Origin: Ruegeria haliotis
Lineage (GTDB): Bacteria > Pseudomonadota > Alphaproteobacteria > Rhodobacterales > Rhodobacteraceae
Assembly (NCBI RefSeq): GCF_013377785.1
Contig: NZ_JABXWT010000006.1
Coordinates: 1-64,000, forward strand
Direction of reading: 5' to 3'
DNA: 64,000 bases
Position numbers and translations under genes: made by a program. Below the pieces are notes generated by a model that was not told the DNA's origin, searched no databases, and saw only the letters and a program-made list of their open reading frames with translations. This document shows, in pieces, positions 51,535-59,960 of this stretch. How positions within the stretch are numbered: position 1 is the stretch's first letter; every line of letters starts with the position of its first letter.

Positions 51535-53997
51535 ATGGCCGACACCCAACTTCCGCAAAGCGCGCAATTTGTCATCGTGGGGGGCGGTATCGTTGGCTGC
51601 TCGGTCGCGTATCACCTGACGAAGATGGGGCATCGAGATGTTGTGCTGCTGGAACAGGGCCAATTGAGTTGCGGCACAACCTGGCATGCAGCGGGCCTCG
51701 TCGGTCAGCTGCGCAGCCAGCCCGCGATGACCAACCTGATTCGCTATTCGACCGAGCTGTATTCACAGCTTGAGGCCGAGACCGGACTCGCCACCGGCTG
51801 GATGGAATGCGGTTCGGTCACGGTTGCACGAACTGAGGACCGTATGACCATGCTGCTGCGCACTGCTGCTGCCGCGCGCGCGCAAGGTGTTGAGGTTCAG
51901 GTGATCACTCCGCAAGAGGCGCAGGACAAGTGGCCTGTCATGCAGGTGGATGACGTCAAGGGTGGGCTTTGGATGCCCGGCGATGGCAAGGCGAACCCGA
52001 CCGATTTGACTCAGTCTCTGGCCAAAGGCGCGCGTATGGGTGGCGCGAAGGTGATCGAAGGAATGAAAGTCACTGACATTCTGACCAAAGACGGCACCGT
52101 CGCCGGTGTGGTCACCGATCAGGGCGCTATCAATGCCGAGATCGTGGTGAACTGTGGTGGACAGTGGGCCCGGCAACTGGGCAAGATGTGCGGCGTCAAT
52201 GTACCTCTGCACTCTGCCGAGCATTACTATATCGTGACCGAGCAGATTGAGGGCGTGAACCCCGATCTGCCCGTTCTGCGCGACCCTGATGGCTATATCT
52301 ATTTCAAAGAAGAGACTGGCGGACTGGTCATGGGCGGCTTTGAGCCGGACGCCAAGCCTTGGGGCATGGACGGCATACCAGACAACTTCTTCTTTCAGCT
52401 TCTTGAAGACGATTGGGACCAGTTCGAAATCCTGATGGAAAACGCCCTGATCCGGGTGCCCAGTATGGCAGAGACCGGCGTGCGTCAGTTCTATAACGGC
52501 CCCGAAAGCTTTACCCCCGACAACAACTATCTGTTGGGCGAAGCGCCCGAGCTGAAGAACTTTTTCGTCGGCGCAGGTTTCAATTCGATGGGGATCGCCA
52601 GTGCAGGCGGGGCCGGGCGCGCGCTTGCCGAATGGATTGTCGAAGGGGCGCCGACCTCGGACTTGTTTGCGGTGGATATCCGGCGGTTTGCGAACTTCAA
52701 CAACAACCCGACTTGGCTGCATGACCGTGTCAAGGAAACGCTGGGCCTGCACTACGCGATGCCCTGGCCTAACCGGGAACTAGACACGGCTCGCCCCTTC
52801 CGCCGCTCGGCCCTGTATGACCGACTGGCAGCAAAGAACGCCGTATTCGGGTCGAAAATGGGTTGGGAACGGGTGAACTATTTTGCCGAAGACGGTGAAA
52901 AAGCCGAGATCGAATACAGTTTCGATCGTCAGAATTGGCATGTCAATGCTGGCAAAGAACACAAGGCCACTCGCGAAGCGGTAACGCTGTTTGACCAAAG
53001 CTCGTTCTCGAAATTGCTGGTGCAAGGACGCGATGCTTGCAGCGAGTTGAACAGAATCTGCGCTGCAAATGTTGACGTGCCCGTGGGCCAGACAGTGTAC
53101 ACAGGCTTGCTGAATGAACGTGGGGGGTATGAATCCGACCTGACGGTTCTGCGAGTGAAAGCGCAGGAGTATATGCTGATCACGGGATCAGCCCAAACCA
53201 TTCACGACGCGGATTGGATACGCAAGAATTTTAGCGATGATGCCCATGTTTTCCTGACGGATGTGACGGCTGCATGGTCGGTGCTGTCGGTCATGGGGCC
53301 AAAGTCGCGTGATGTCTTGAAGAAGCTGACGAAAGCGGACCTGTCGAACGCAGCCTTCCCGTTTGCCACCGTTCAGGAAATCGATCTGGGCTATGCAACG
53401 GTTCCGGCCAATCGCATGACCTATGTCGGCGAATTGGGCTGGGAATTGGTGGTTCCGGTTGAATTCACAGTTGGCGTTTACGAAGACCTGATGCGCGCCG
53501 GGGCCGAGTATGGTATTCGCGATGCGGGATACTATGCGCTGGAAGGCCTGCGGATCGAGAAAGGCTTCCGCGCCTGGAGCCGCGAGTTGACTCCGGACAT
53601 CACGCCGATCCAGGCTGGTCTGAACTTTGCCGTGGACTATGACAAGCCCGGCGGCTTCATCGGGAAAGAGGCACTGCTGGCCGCAAAAGCGGACCCCGGC
53701 CACCTGAAAACCCGGATCGTGCAACTGGTGCTGGAAGATGGTGCTCCGCAGCTGTGGGGCGGTGAGGCCGTGTTGTGCAATGGGGTCGAAATAGGTGAGG
53801 TCCGTTCGGCTGCCTATGGTCACACGCTGGGTGCAGCGGTCGCGCTGTGCCAGTTGGACGCGCCGCAACGGGTCACGGCGGAATACATCCGAAGCGGGGC
53901 ATTCGAAATTGACCTTGCCGGAACCCGGTTGTCTGCAACGGCTCATTTACGAACCCCTTACGATGCAAAAGGCGAACGGCCTAAAACGGACGGCTAG
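51535..53997 (+). CDS. GcvT-domain FAD-dependent dehydrogenase (dimethylglycine/sarcosine dehydrogenase family), second paralogue
   Basis: An 820-residue flavoprotein with the same architecture as the gene at 39.2-41.6 kb. FAD site: FVIVGGGIVGCSVAYHLTKM. Probable covalent FAD histidine: GTTWHAAGLVGQL. Linker domain from about residue 380. C-terminal GcvT/tetrahydrofolate domain: LFDQSSFSKLLVQGRDACSE, and GEVRSAAYGHTLGAAVALC near the end. ATG 51535 has a good site (ACGGAG); a longer frame begins at 51478 over the operator. It probably oxidises an N-methyl amino acid under DeoR control. The two copies are clearly diverged, so they should have different substrates. Confidence 0.88.
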   Translation: MADTQLPQSAQFVIVGGGIVGCSVAYHLTKMGHRDVVLLEQGQLSCGTTWHAAGLVGQLRSQPAMTNLIRYSTELYSQLEAETGLATGWMECGSVTVARTEDRMTMLLRTAAAARAQGVEVQVITPQEAQDKWPVMQVDDVKGGLWMPGDGKANPTDLTQSLAKGARMGGAKVIEGMKVTDILTKDGTVAGVVTDQGAINAEIVVNCGGQWARQLGKMCGVNVPLHSAEHYYIVTEQIEGVNPDLPVLRDPDGYIYFKEETGGLVMGGFEPDAKPWGMDGIPDNFFFQLLEDDWDQFEILMENALIRVPSMAETGVRQFYNGPESFTPDNNYLLGEAPELKNFFVGAGFNSMGIASAGGAGRALAEWIVEGAPTSDLFAVDIRRFANFNNNPTWLHDRVKETLGLHYAMPWPNRELDTARPFRRSALYDRLAAKNAVFGSKMGWERVNYFAEDGEKAEIEYSFDRQNWHVNAGKEHKATREAVTLFDQSSFSKLLVQGRDACSELNRICAANVDVPVGQTVYTGLLNERGGYESDLTVLRVKAQEYMLITGSAQTIHDADWIRKNFSDDAHVFLTDVTAAWSVLSVMGPKSRDVLKKLTKADLSNAAFPFATVQEIDLGYATVPANRMTYVGELGWELVVPVEFTVGVYEDLMRAGAEYGIRDAGYYALEGLRIEKGFRAWSRELTPDITPIQAGLNFAVDYDKPGGFIGKEALLAAKADPGHLKTRIVQLVLEDGAPQLWGGEAVLCNGVEIGEVRSAAYGHTLGAAVALCQLDAPQRVTAEYIRSGAFEIDLAGTRLSATAHLRTPYDAKGERPKTDG

Positions 53998-54029
53998 GTT
54001 CGGATGACACTCAGTTGGCATAGATCAGG

Positions 54030-55037
54030 ATGAAACACTGTTCGGTCATCGAACCCGACACGACGCGTGTCAACGACATCGGCTTTTTGTGCTGGGATGG
54101 ATTGCCTCTGGATCAGCTTTCGGTGGGGTTGGCCTATCTGAAGACCGCGAACCAACTTGCCCCTGACAAACGGCTCAGAGTCTCGGTTCTGTCGTTTGCT
54201 GGCGCTGATGTGCAGAGCGATTGCGGAGTAAATTTGAGCACCAGCCGCATCGATGACGACGCGGCGCGATGTGGCTATCTGTTTTTGCTCGGAGGACCGG
54301 ACCTGCCTCCTGATCAACAAAACCATCTTGGCCGCGTGGCGCGTTCGCAGCTCAGGGCGGGCCGGGTTCTGGGCGCAGTTGAGGCGGCGTTGATCCCACT
54401 CGCACGTACCGGGCTTCTCTGCGGCTTGGATGTCGCTGCCTCGTCCTCAGTATTAAGTGCACTGCAAGAACAGTTCCCAGATATCTCGCCCGCATCTAAC
54501 GATAGCCACGCCAGTGGAGCGATATGGTCTGCAGGTTCAGGGTTCTCTCTGCTCAACCTGCTGTCCAAGACTACAAGCGACACACTTACTCCGCAGGAAC
54601 AGCCCCGGCTAAACCGGAAATTCCTGAGCTACAGACCGAATTTCGGCAGGTGTATCGCTTGCGCACACGACGTCGCCCAAGTTGATGACGGCTTTACCGG
54701 CGACATCGTTGTTGACAAGGCCATAGAACTGTTTCGGAATAATCTGGAAGAACCCCTCCAGATTAATAGCATTGCTGAGGAAGTAGGGATTTCAGTGCGC
54801 CAACTTGAAAGGAAATTTGTAACCGCGACAGGACTTACCCCAAAGGCATACTACTTGGAGGAAAGATTGGAGAAGGCCCATGCAATTGTCAGATGCACCA
54901 ATCTAACGCTGGCCGAGGTCGCACTAGCCAGCGGATTTGGGTCTTATGCAACGCTGTCGCAGAAGTACAAACAAAGGTTCGGGCAAACTCCTGCCTGCGA
55001 ACGCGCCCGGATGAGCGCCCCGGGGTTCGAAACTTGA
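54030..55037 (+). CDS. GlxA-type AraC-family transcriptional regulator
   Basis: A 335-residue regulator with a DJ-1/PfpI-like N-terminal domain (about residues 15-190: DIGFLCWDGLPLDQLSVGLA, LFLLGGPDLPP, AASSSVLSALQEQFPD) and a C-terminal AraC helix-turn-helix pair (LQINSIAEEVGISVRQLERK, LAEVALASGFGSYATLSQ). Members such as GbdR/CdhR in Pseudomonas control glycine betaine, carnitine and related quaternary-amine catabolism, which matches the neighbouring demethylase-type enzyme. Its target here may be the dehydrogenase upstream or the transporter/hydrolase pair downstream. Confidence 0.85.
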   Translation: MKHCSVIEPDTTRVNDIGFLCWDGLPLDQLSVGLAYLKTANQLAPDKRLRVSVLSFAGADVQSDCGVNLSTSRIDDDAARCGYLFLLGGPDLPPDQQNHLGRVARSQLRAGRVLGAVEAALIPLARTGLLCGLDVAASSSVLSALQEQFPDISPASNDSHASGAIWSAGSGFSLLNLLSKTTSDTLTPQEQPRLNRKFLSYRPNFGRCIACAHDVAQVDDGFTGDIVVDKAIELFRNNLEEPLQINSIAEEVGISVRQLERKFVTATGLTPKAYYLEERLEKAHAIVRCTNLTLAEVALASGFGSYATLSQKYKQRFGQTPACERARMSAPGFET

Positions 55038-55074
55038 TGCGTCGCTGGCGTTCACCACATTTCGTCAGGTTCTT

Positions 55075-55914
55075 ATGACAATTGACGCGCTTTTCATTGT
55101 TTTGACCGCTGCATTTCTGCACGCGCTTTGGAATGCCGTTGTCAAAGGTGCGCCGGACAAAGCCATTGTTCTGGGGCTGATTTCGCTTGGCCATGCGATA
55201 CCAGCGATGTTTGTAATACCATTCACTGGCTTGCCGGTCTGGGCGGCTTTTCCCTTTATCGTTGGCTCGACCCTGATCCACTGGGGGTACTACTGGTTTC
55301 TGAACACCGCCTACAAACATGGCGACCTGTCGGTGGTCTACCCAATCTCACGCGGAATGACACCGGTTCTGGTCGCTGTGGGCGCGATACTGTTCGCAGG
55401 CGAAGTTCTGCCGTCCGTCGCATGGATCGGCATTATCTGTATCTCATTGGGAATTGGGTGCCTATCCCTTGCAGGATTAGGCAGACACACAAACTGGATC
55501 GCCGTAGCAGCCGCCTTTGGCACCGGCTTGATGATTGCGTCCTATTCACTTGTGGATGGTATTGGCATCCGGTTGTCCGAGAACACACTGGGGTACATCG
55601 CAACACTGTTCGTGGCCGAGATTTTTGTGGCAGGTTTCATCTTCACTACCAGGTGGCAGCGTGTCGTGACTCTACCCAGACGTTATGTCTGGGCTGGCCT
55701 CGCGGGTGGTGTCATCTCGGGCGTGGCCTATGGGCTTGTACTTTATGCAAAGACAATCGCGCCATTGGGTGTGGTGTCAGCGCTCAGAGAAAGTTCCGTT
55801 ATCTTTGCGTCGATTATTGGTGTCATGTGGTTTGGCGAAGGGCCAAAATCCAACAGGCTTCTGGCTGCGAGCATCGTGGCGATCGGGATTGTAGCTCTGG
55901 CGATGGCAAGTTGA
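55075..55914 (+). CDS. EamA-family (DMT) transporter
   Basis: A 279-residue protein with ten predicted spans in two EamA halves (residues about 1-135 and 140-279). Repeat features are WNAVVKGAPDKA, YPISRGMTPVLVAV and GVVSALRESSVIFASIIGV. It should export or exchange a small metabolite. It lies 17 bp before the phosphonate-ester-hydrolase-like gene, so the two are probably cotranscribed. Confidence 0.85.
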   Translation: MTIDALFIVLTAAFLHALWNAVVKGAPDKAIVLGLISLGHAIPAMFVIPFTGLPVWAAFPFIVGSTLIHWGYYWFLNTAYKHGDLSVVYPISRGMTPVLVAVGAILFAGEVLPSVAWIGIICISLGIGCLSLAGLGRHTNWIAVAAAFGTGLMIASYSLVDGIGIRLSENTLGYIATLFVAEIFVAGFIFTTRWQRVVTLPRRYVWAGLAGGVISGVAYGLVLYAKTIAPLGVVSALRESSVIFASIIGVMWFGEGPKSNRLLAASIVAIGIVALAMAS

Positions 55915-55931
55915 GGGGTTAGGAGGGGGAT

Positions 55932-57461
55932 TTGCAGACAGAGAACACAGAAACACGCCCGAATGTATTGCTGATCGTCATCGATCAGTTCCGCTATGAT
56001 CTTCTGGGGCAGGATGGACTCGGACGGGTGGCGCAGCTGCCCAACCTGCGACGACTTCAGGAAAGCGCCGTCAGCTTTGCCAACCATTTTGCCGTCACAG
56101 TTCCTTGCGGCCCCAGCCGGGTATCGCTTTTCACCGGGCAATATGCTTTCAATCACCGGGCAGTCCGAAACGGCACGCCGCTCCGGCACGATACACCGAA
56201 TTTGGCGCGTGCGATGCGGAAGGCTGGGTATGTTCCACGTATGTTTGGGTATTCCGACACGACCCACGATCCCTGGGTTCTACCCCTCGATGACCCAAGG
56301 CTTGAAAGCTACGAGGAGTTACTTCCGGGCTTTGAGGAGGTGGTGAGATTGCGTATGGAATCGGATGTTGGCGCCTGGCTTTCGCATTTGTCGCAGCGGG
56401 GCGTTGAGCTACCCCCCTACCCCGACACCTATCGACCCAACGGCCCGAACGTCGGCGATCCGGCTTTGTATCCGGCTGAACAAAGCGATACGGCGTTTCT
56501 GTCGGATCAGTTCCTGTCGAAGATGCAGGATGCTGAATCCACATGGTTTGCCACGCTGAACTATATTCGGCCGCACCCTCCGTTTGTGGCGCCTGCACCC
56601 TACAATACGCTATACGATCCACAGGATATGCCCCCGCCGCGTTCAACCCGCGATCCATTGGGAGACCGACACTGGCACCCTTTCCTTGCCCCGGCGCAGG
56701 ATAAACAACCGATCTCAAGCATGGTTGTCGGCTTCCCCGATCTGAAGAATGATCCGGAAACCATCGCCCAGCTGAGATCGCTGTATCTGGCTCTAGCAAC
56801 GGAGGTCGATCATCATATCGGGCGCGTATTAGACTGGCTCAGGACCTCCGGTCAGTGGGACAATACCGTTCTGATCGTCACCGCAGATCACGGCGAGATG
56901 CTCGGGGACTACGGGCTGTGGGGGAAAGGCACGTTCCATGATGCCGCCTATCATGTGCCCTTGATTGTGCGCGATCCCGCGCGTCCTGATATGCACGGGC
57001 GAGTGCATTCCGGGTTCACGGAATCCATTGATATACCCGTCACCATTCTCAAAAGAGTGGGTTCGGAAATCCCCTCTTCAATGAACGGGCGAAGCTTGCT
57101 TGGTATTTTGGCTGACACCGAAACGGAAGGCGCTACACACAGCTTTTCCGAATTCGATTTTGGCAATCCGGTAAAGCCGACGTCGTGGATGGTTGAGCTA
57201 GGCCTGACCTCTCGACAGGCAAATCTGGGCATTTTGCGCACAAAAAAACACCGTCTGGTCGAGTTTGGCGCGGGGCTGCCGCAGGTACTCTTTGGCATGG
57301 ACGAGGATGGCGAAGAAATGTCCAACGCTGAGCGGCCCGAAAACACGCCAACGCTGCTTCACCTGACCCGCAAGATGCTGGACCACCGCATGATTAATGC
57401 CGATCCCACCTTTGCACAAACGCTTGTGCGTGCCGGCGGCGTTAAGACAGGGCAGCACTAA
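55932..57461 (+). CDS. Phosphonate monoester hydrolase/phosphodiesterase-like enzyme of the sulfatase superfamily
   Basis: A 509-residue alkaline-phosphatase/sulfatase-superfamily hydrolase. Metal site: NVLLIVIDQFRYD. Formylglycine motif: C59-G-P-S-R in VPCGPSRVSLFTGQY. Further: YIRPHPPFVAPAPYN, and TADHGEMLGDYGLWGKGTF with Asp-His and Lys. The pattern CGPxR with HRAVRNGTPL and the proline-rich segment is close to the phosphonate monoester hydrolases of Rhizobium and Burkholderia rather than to ordinary arylsulfatases. No signal peptide is seen, so it is cytoplasmic. Start: TTG 55932, two bases after a near-perfect AGGAGGGGG site; there is no ATG nearby. It precedes the AEP-type importer and could release AEP or another phosphonate from esters. 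Confidence 0.8.
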   Translation: MQTENTETRPNVLLIVIDQFRYDLLGQDGLGRVAQLPNLRRLQESAVSFANHFAVTVPCGPSRVSLFTGQYAFNHRAVRNGTPLRHDTPNLARAMRKAGYVPRMFGYSDTTHDPWVLPLDDPRLESYEELLPGFEEVVRLRMESDVGAWLSHLSQRGVELPPYPDTYRPNGPNVGDPALYPAEQSDTAFLSDQFLSKMQDAESTWFATLNYIRPHPPFVAPAPYNTLYDPQDMPPPRSTRDPLGDRHWHPFLAPAQDKQPISSMVVGFPDLKNDPETIAQLRSLYLALATEVDHHIGRVLDWLRTSGQWDNTVLIVTADHGEMLGDYGLWGKGTFHDAAYHVPLIVRDPARPDMHGRVHSGFTESIDIPVTILKRVGSEIPSSMNGRSLLGILADTETEGATHSFSEFDFGNPVKPTSWMVELGLTSRQANLGILRTKKHRLVEFGAGLPQVLFGMDEDGEEMSNAERPENTPTLLHLTRKMLDHRMINADPTFAQTLVRAGGVKTGQH

Positions 57462-57580
57462 ACACAATCAAAGCACTGATTTCAAACGTTTAAAACCTAC
57501 CACTGCAAATTTAAAACCGATCACAACAATCCTGGGGTCGACGATAGTTCTTCCATAAGACCGGCTTATGATGTTGAAGG

Positions 57581-57602
57581 TATAATCGATTTTTCTTGAA
57601 AA
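57581..57602 (+). promoter_or_regulatory. Possible promoter and regulator site of the AEP transporter operon
   Basis: In the 231-bp gap before the binding-protein gene there is a consensus -10 hexamer TATAAT (57581-57586), without a clear -35 at the right spacing. Next to it lies the inverted repeat TTTTC-TT-GAAAA (57591-57602). The decamer TTCTTGAAAA within it also occurs at 62982-62991, upstream of phnW. Confidence 0.3.
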
Positions 57603-57692
57603 GAATATCTGTCAAACTGTTGGCACTAATCTGAATGAGAACGCCGCACGAGAATGGCGAACCATTCCAAAAATCACCAACAGAGGATAACA

Positions 57693-58712
57693 ATGAGACA
57701 CGCAACATCACTTCTTACTGCTCTTGCCGTCGGCACGCTGACTGCGACGGTAGCAGCATCAGAAACAGAACTGACTGTTTACACCGCAGTCGAGGCGGAA
57801 GATCTGGCCCGATACGCCGAAACGTTCAACCAAAGCAACCCTGACATCAAGATTAACTGGGTTCGCGACTCGACCGGGATCATCACCGCCAAATTGCTGG
57901 CAGAACGGGACAACCCTCAGGCAGACGTCGTCTGGGGTCTGGCGGCCACGTCGCTGCTTTTGCTCAAGTCGGAGGGTATGCTGGAACCTTACGCGCCGGC
58001 TGGCGTTGAAGAACTGGATGTGAAGTTTGTTGATGGCGACAATCCTCCGGCCTGGGTTGGCATGGATGCCTGGGTTGCTTCGGTTTGCTACAACACAGTC
58101 GAGGCCGAAAAGGCCGGGCTGACACCGCCGACATCCTGGAAGGACCTCACCGACCCGATGTATAAGGATCAGGTCATCATGCCGAACCCGAATTCATCAG
58201 GGACCGGCTTCCTTGATGTTTCAAGCTGGCTTCAGATGTTCGGCGAAGATGGCGGTTGGGATTATATGGATGCACTGCATGAGAACATCGCGCGGTACAC
58301 CCATTCAGGTTCTAAACCCTGCAAACTGGCGGCCGCAGGCGAGATTCCAATTGGCATTTCCTTTGCCTTCCGTGGGGCCAAGTCCAAAGCGGACGGAGCA
58401 CCTCTTGAGGTCATCGTACCTTCTGAGGGCGTAGGGTGGGACATGGAAGCAACCGCAATTGTTGCTGGTACCGCAAATCTCGAGGCCGCGCAGAAGCTGG
58501 TTGATTTCACGGTCACCAAAGAGGCCAACGAAATGTATAATACCGGTTATGCAGTCGTGGCCTATCCGGGTGTTGCAAAACCAGTTGAGCACTTCCCCGA
58601 GGGTCTTCTGGATGCAATGATCGAAAATGACTTTGAGTTTGCTGCCAACAATCGCGCGGCAATATTGAAGGAATGGCAGTCTCGCTATGACGGAAAGTCG
58701 GAAGCGAAGTAA
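57693..58712 (+). CDS. ABC transporter substrate-binding protein, 2-aminoethylphosphonate type
   Basis: A 339-residue periplasmic binding protein with a signal peptide (MRHATSLLTALAVGTLTATV, cleavage near AAS-ETEL). The fold is that of the iron/AEP family: LTVYTAVEAEDLARYAETFN, WVRDSTGIITAKLLAERDNP, ADVVWGLAATSLL, and GDNPPAWVGMDAWVASVCYN. It fits the AEP subset (PhnS-like) because ABC genes of the same type and phnW follow. ATG 57693 follows AGAGGA; a longer frame starts at 57654. A Fe(III) or other anion specificity is possible in this family, but the context favours AEP. Confidence 0.83.
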   Translation: MRHATSLLTALAVGTLTATVAASETELTVYTAVEAEDLARYAETFNQSNPDIKINWVRDSTGIITAKLLAERDNPQADVVWGLAATSLLLLKSEGMLEPYAPAGVEELDVKFVDGDNPPAWVGMDAWVASVCYNTVEAEKAGLTPPTSWKDLTDPMYKDQVIMPNPNSSGTGFLDVSSWLQMFGEDGGWDYMDALHENIARYTHSGSKPCKLAAAGEIPIGISFAFRGAKSKADGAPLEVIVPSEGVGWDMEATAIVAGTANLEAAQKLVDFTVTKEANEMYNTGYAVVAYPGVAKPVEHFPEGLLDAMIENDFEFAANNRAAILKEWQSRYDGKSEAK

Positions 58713-58720
58713 TCCGATTA

Positions 58721-58748
58721 GCAGGAGGGGCTTTTGTGCCCCTCCTGC
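58721..58748 (+). terminator. Intercistronic hairpin after the AEP-type binding-protein gene
   Basis: A perfect 11-bp GC-rich stem pairs GCAGGAGGGGC (58721-58731) with GCCCCTCCTGC (58738-58748) around TTTTGT, 8 bp after the stop. It is followed by no T-run and lies 97 bp before the ATPase. Confidence 0.65.
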
Positions 58749-58844
58749 ACACCATGCTCTTGTTCCCCAACAAACAACTTACTCACCCGGATCAGACTGG
58801 CCAGTTTCGGCCGTGCCCGAGGTGCAGATGTGAGGACCTCTCCC

Positions 58845-59960
58845 GTGCTTCAGAAAACACCACCCGGTGAACTGTATCTCAGCATCCAGAATTTGTGGAA
58901 AGCGTTCGGCAGCTTTCTAGCGCTCAAGGATATCTCCCTTGAAATCAACGAAGGCGAATTCATTTGTTTCCTCGGTCCGTCCGGCTGTGGGAAAACCACT
59001 CTTCTGCGTGCAATCGCCGGATTGGATTTGCAGACCAAAGGTACGGTCATGCAAGATGGCAAAGACGTCTCCAATCTGCCCCCGTCCGAGCGTGATTTCG
59101 GGATTGTGTTTCAATCCTATGCGCTGTTTCCAAATCTGACGATTGAAAAGAACATCGCCTTCGGCCTTGAAAACACGGGCCGCAGCAAGTCGGATATCGC
59201 GGTTCGTGTAAACGAACTCTTGAATCTGGTTGGACTGCCGGACCAGGGCAAGAAATACCCTGCGCAGTTGTCAGGAGGTCAGCAGCAAAGGATTGCATTG
59301 GCCCGTGCCATCGCAACCAACCCCGGCCTGTTGCTGCTGGACGAACCCCTGTCGGCACTGGACGCCAAAGTGCGTGTTCACCTGCGGCATGAGATCAAGG
59401 AGTTACAGCGCAAACTGGGCGTAACCACCGTGATGGTGACACATGATCAGGAAGAAGCTCTGGCCATGGCGGACCGGATCATTGTCATGAATCATGGGGT
59501 TATTGAACAAGTGGGATCACCCACAGAAATCTACCGCGAGCCTGCTAACTTGTTCGTGGCGGACTTCATCGGAGAAATGAACCAGATCCAATCACAGGTC
59601 ACCAAAGGTGGTCGACTGAGCGTCGGCGAAAAGACCTTTGCGTGCCTTGGCCACAATTTCAACGACGGTATGCCGGCGATTGCAGCAATCCGGCCGGAAG
59701 ATATCATTCCGCATGAGGCTGGTTATCTCGATACCGGCGGCAACAGGAATTGCATTGACGTCACTCTTGATGAAATGGAATTCCTCGGTTCGTTCTGGCG
59801 CTGCCGCTTAAGTAACGAGCGATTTGGATCTTCGGAGCTGATCGCGGATTTTTCGATCAATGCCGTGCGCCGTCTAGAACTGGAAGAGGGTCGGACCATG
59901 GTGATTGAGCTACCCGAAAACCGGCTGATGGCCTTTGATGTTCCGGAGACAGCAGCATGA
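58845..59960 (+). CDS. ABC transporter ATPase, 2-aminoethylphosphonate type
   Basis: A 371-residue ATPase with Walker A GPSGCGKTT, signature LSGGQQQR, Walker B LLLDEPLSALD, H-loop VTHDQEEA and a C-terminal TOBE-type regulatory domain from about residue 250. Start: GTG 58845, because GAGGA sits seven bases upstream; GTG 58830 and a longer TTG frame at 58734, which would begin inside the hairpin, are less likely. It overlaps the permease start (ATGA). It is PhnT-like in arrangement. Confidence 0.83.
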   Translation: MLQKTPPGELYLSIQNLWKAFGSFLALKDISLEINEGEFICFLGPSGCGKTTLLRAIAGLDLQTKGTVMQDGKDVSNLPPSERDFGIVFQSYALFPNLTIEKNIAFGLENTGRSKSDIAVRVNELLNLVGLPDQGKKYPAQLSGGQQQRIALARAIATNPGLLLLDEPLSALDAKVRVHLRHEIKELQRKLGVTTVMVTHDQEEALAMADRIIVMNHGVIEQVGSPTEIYREPANLFVADFIGEMNQIQSQVTKGGRLSVGEKTFACLGHNFNDGMPAIAAIRPEDIIPHEAGYLDTGGNRNCIDVTLDEMEFLGSFWRCRLSNERFGSSELIADFSINAVRRLELEEGRTMVIELPENRLMAFDVPETAA

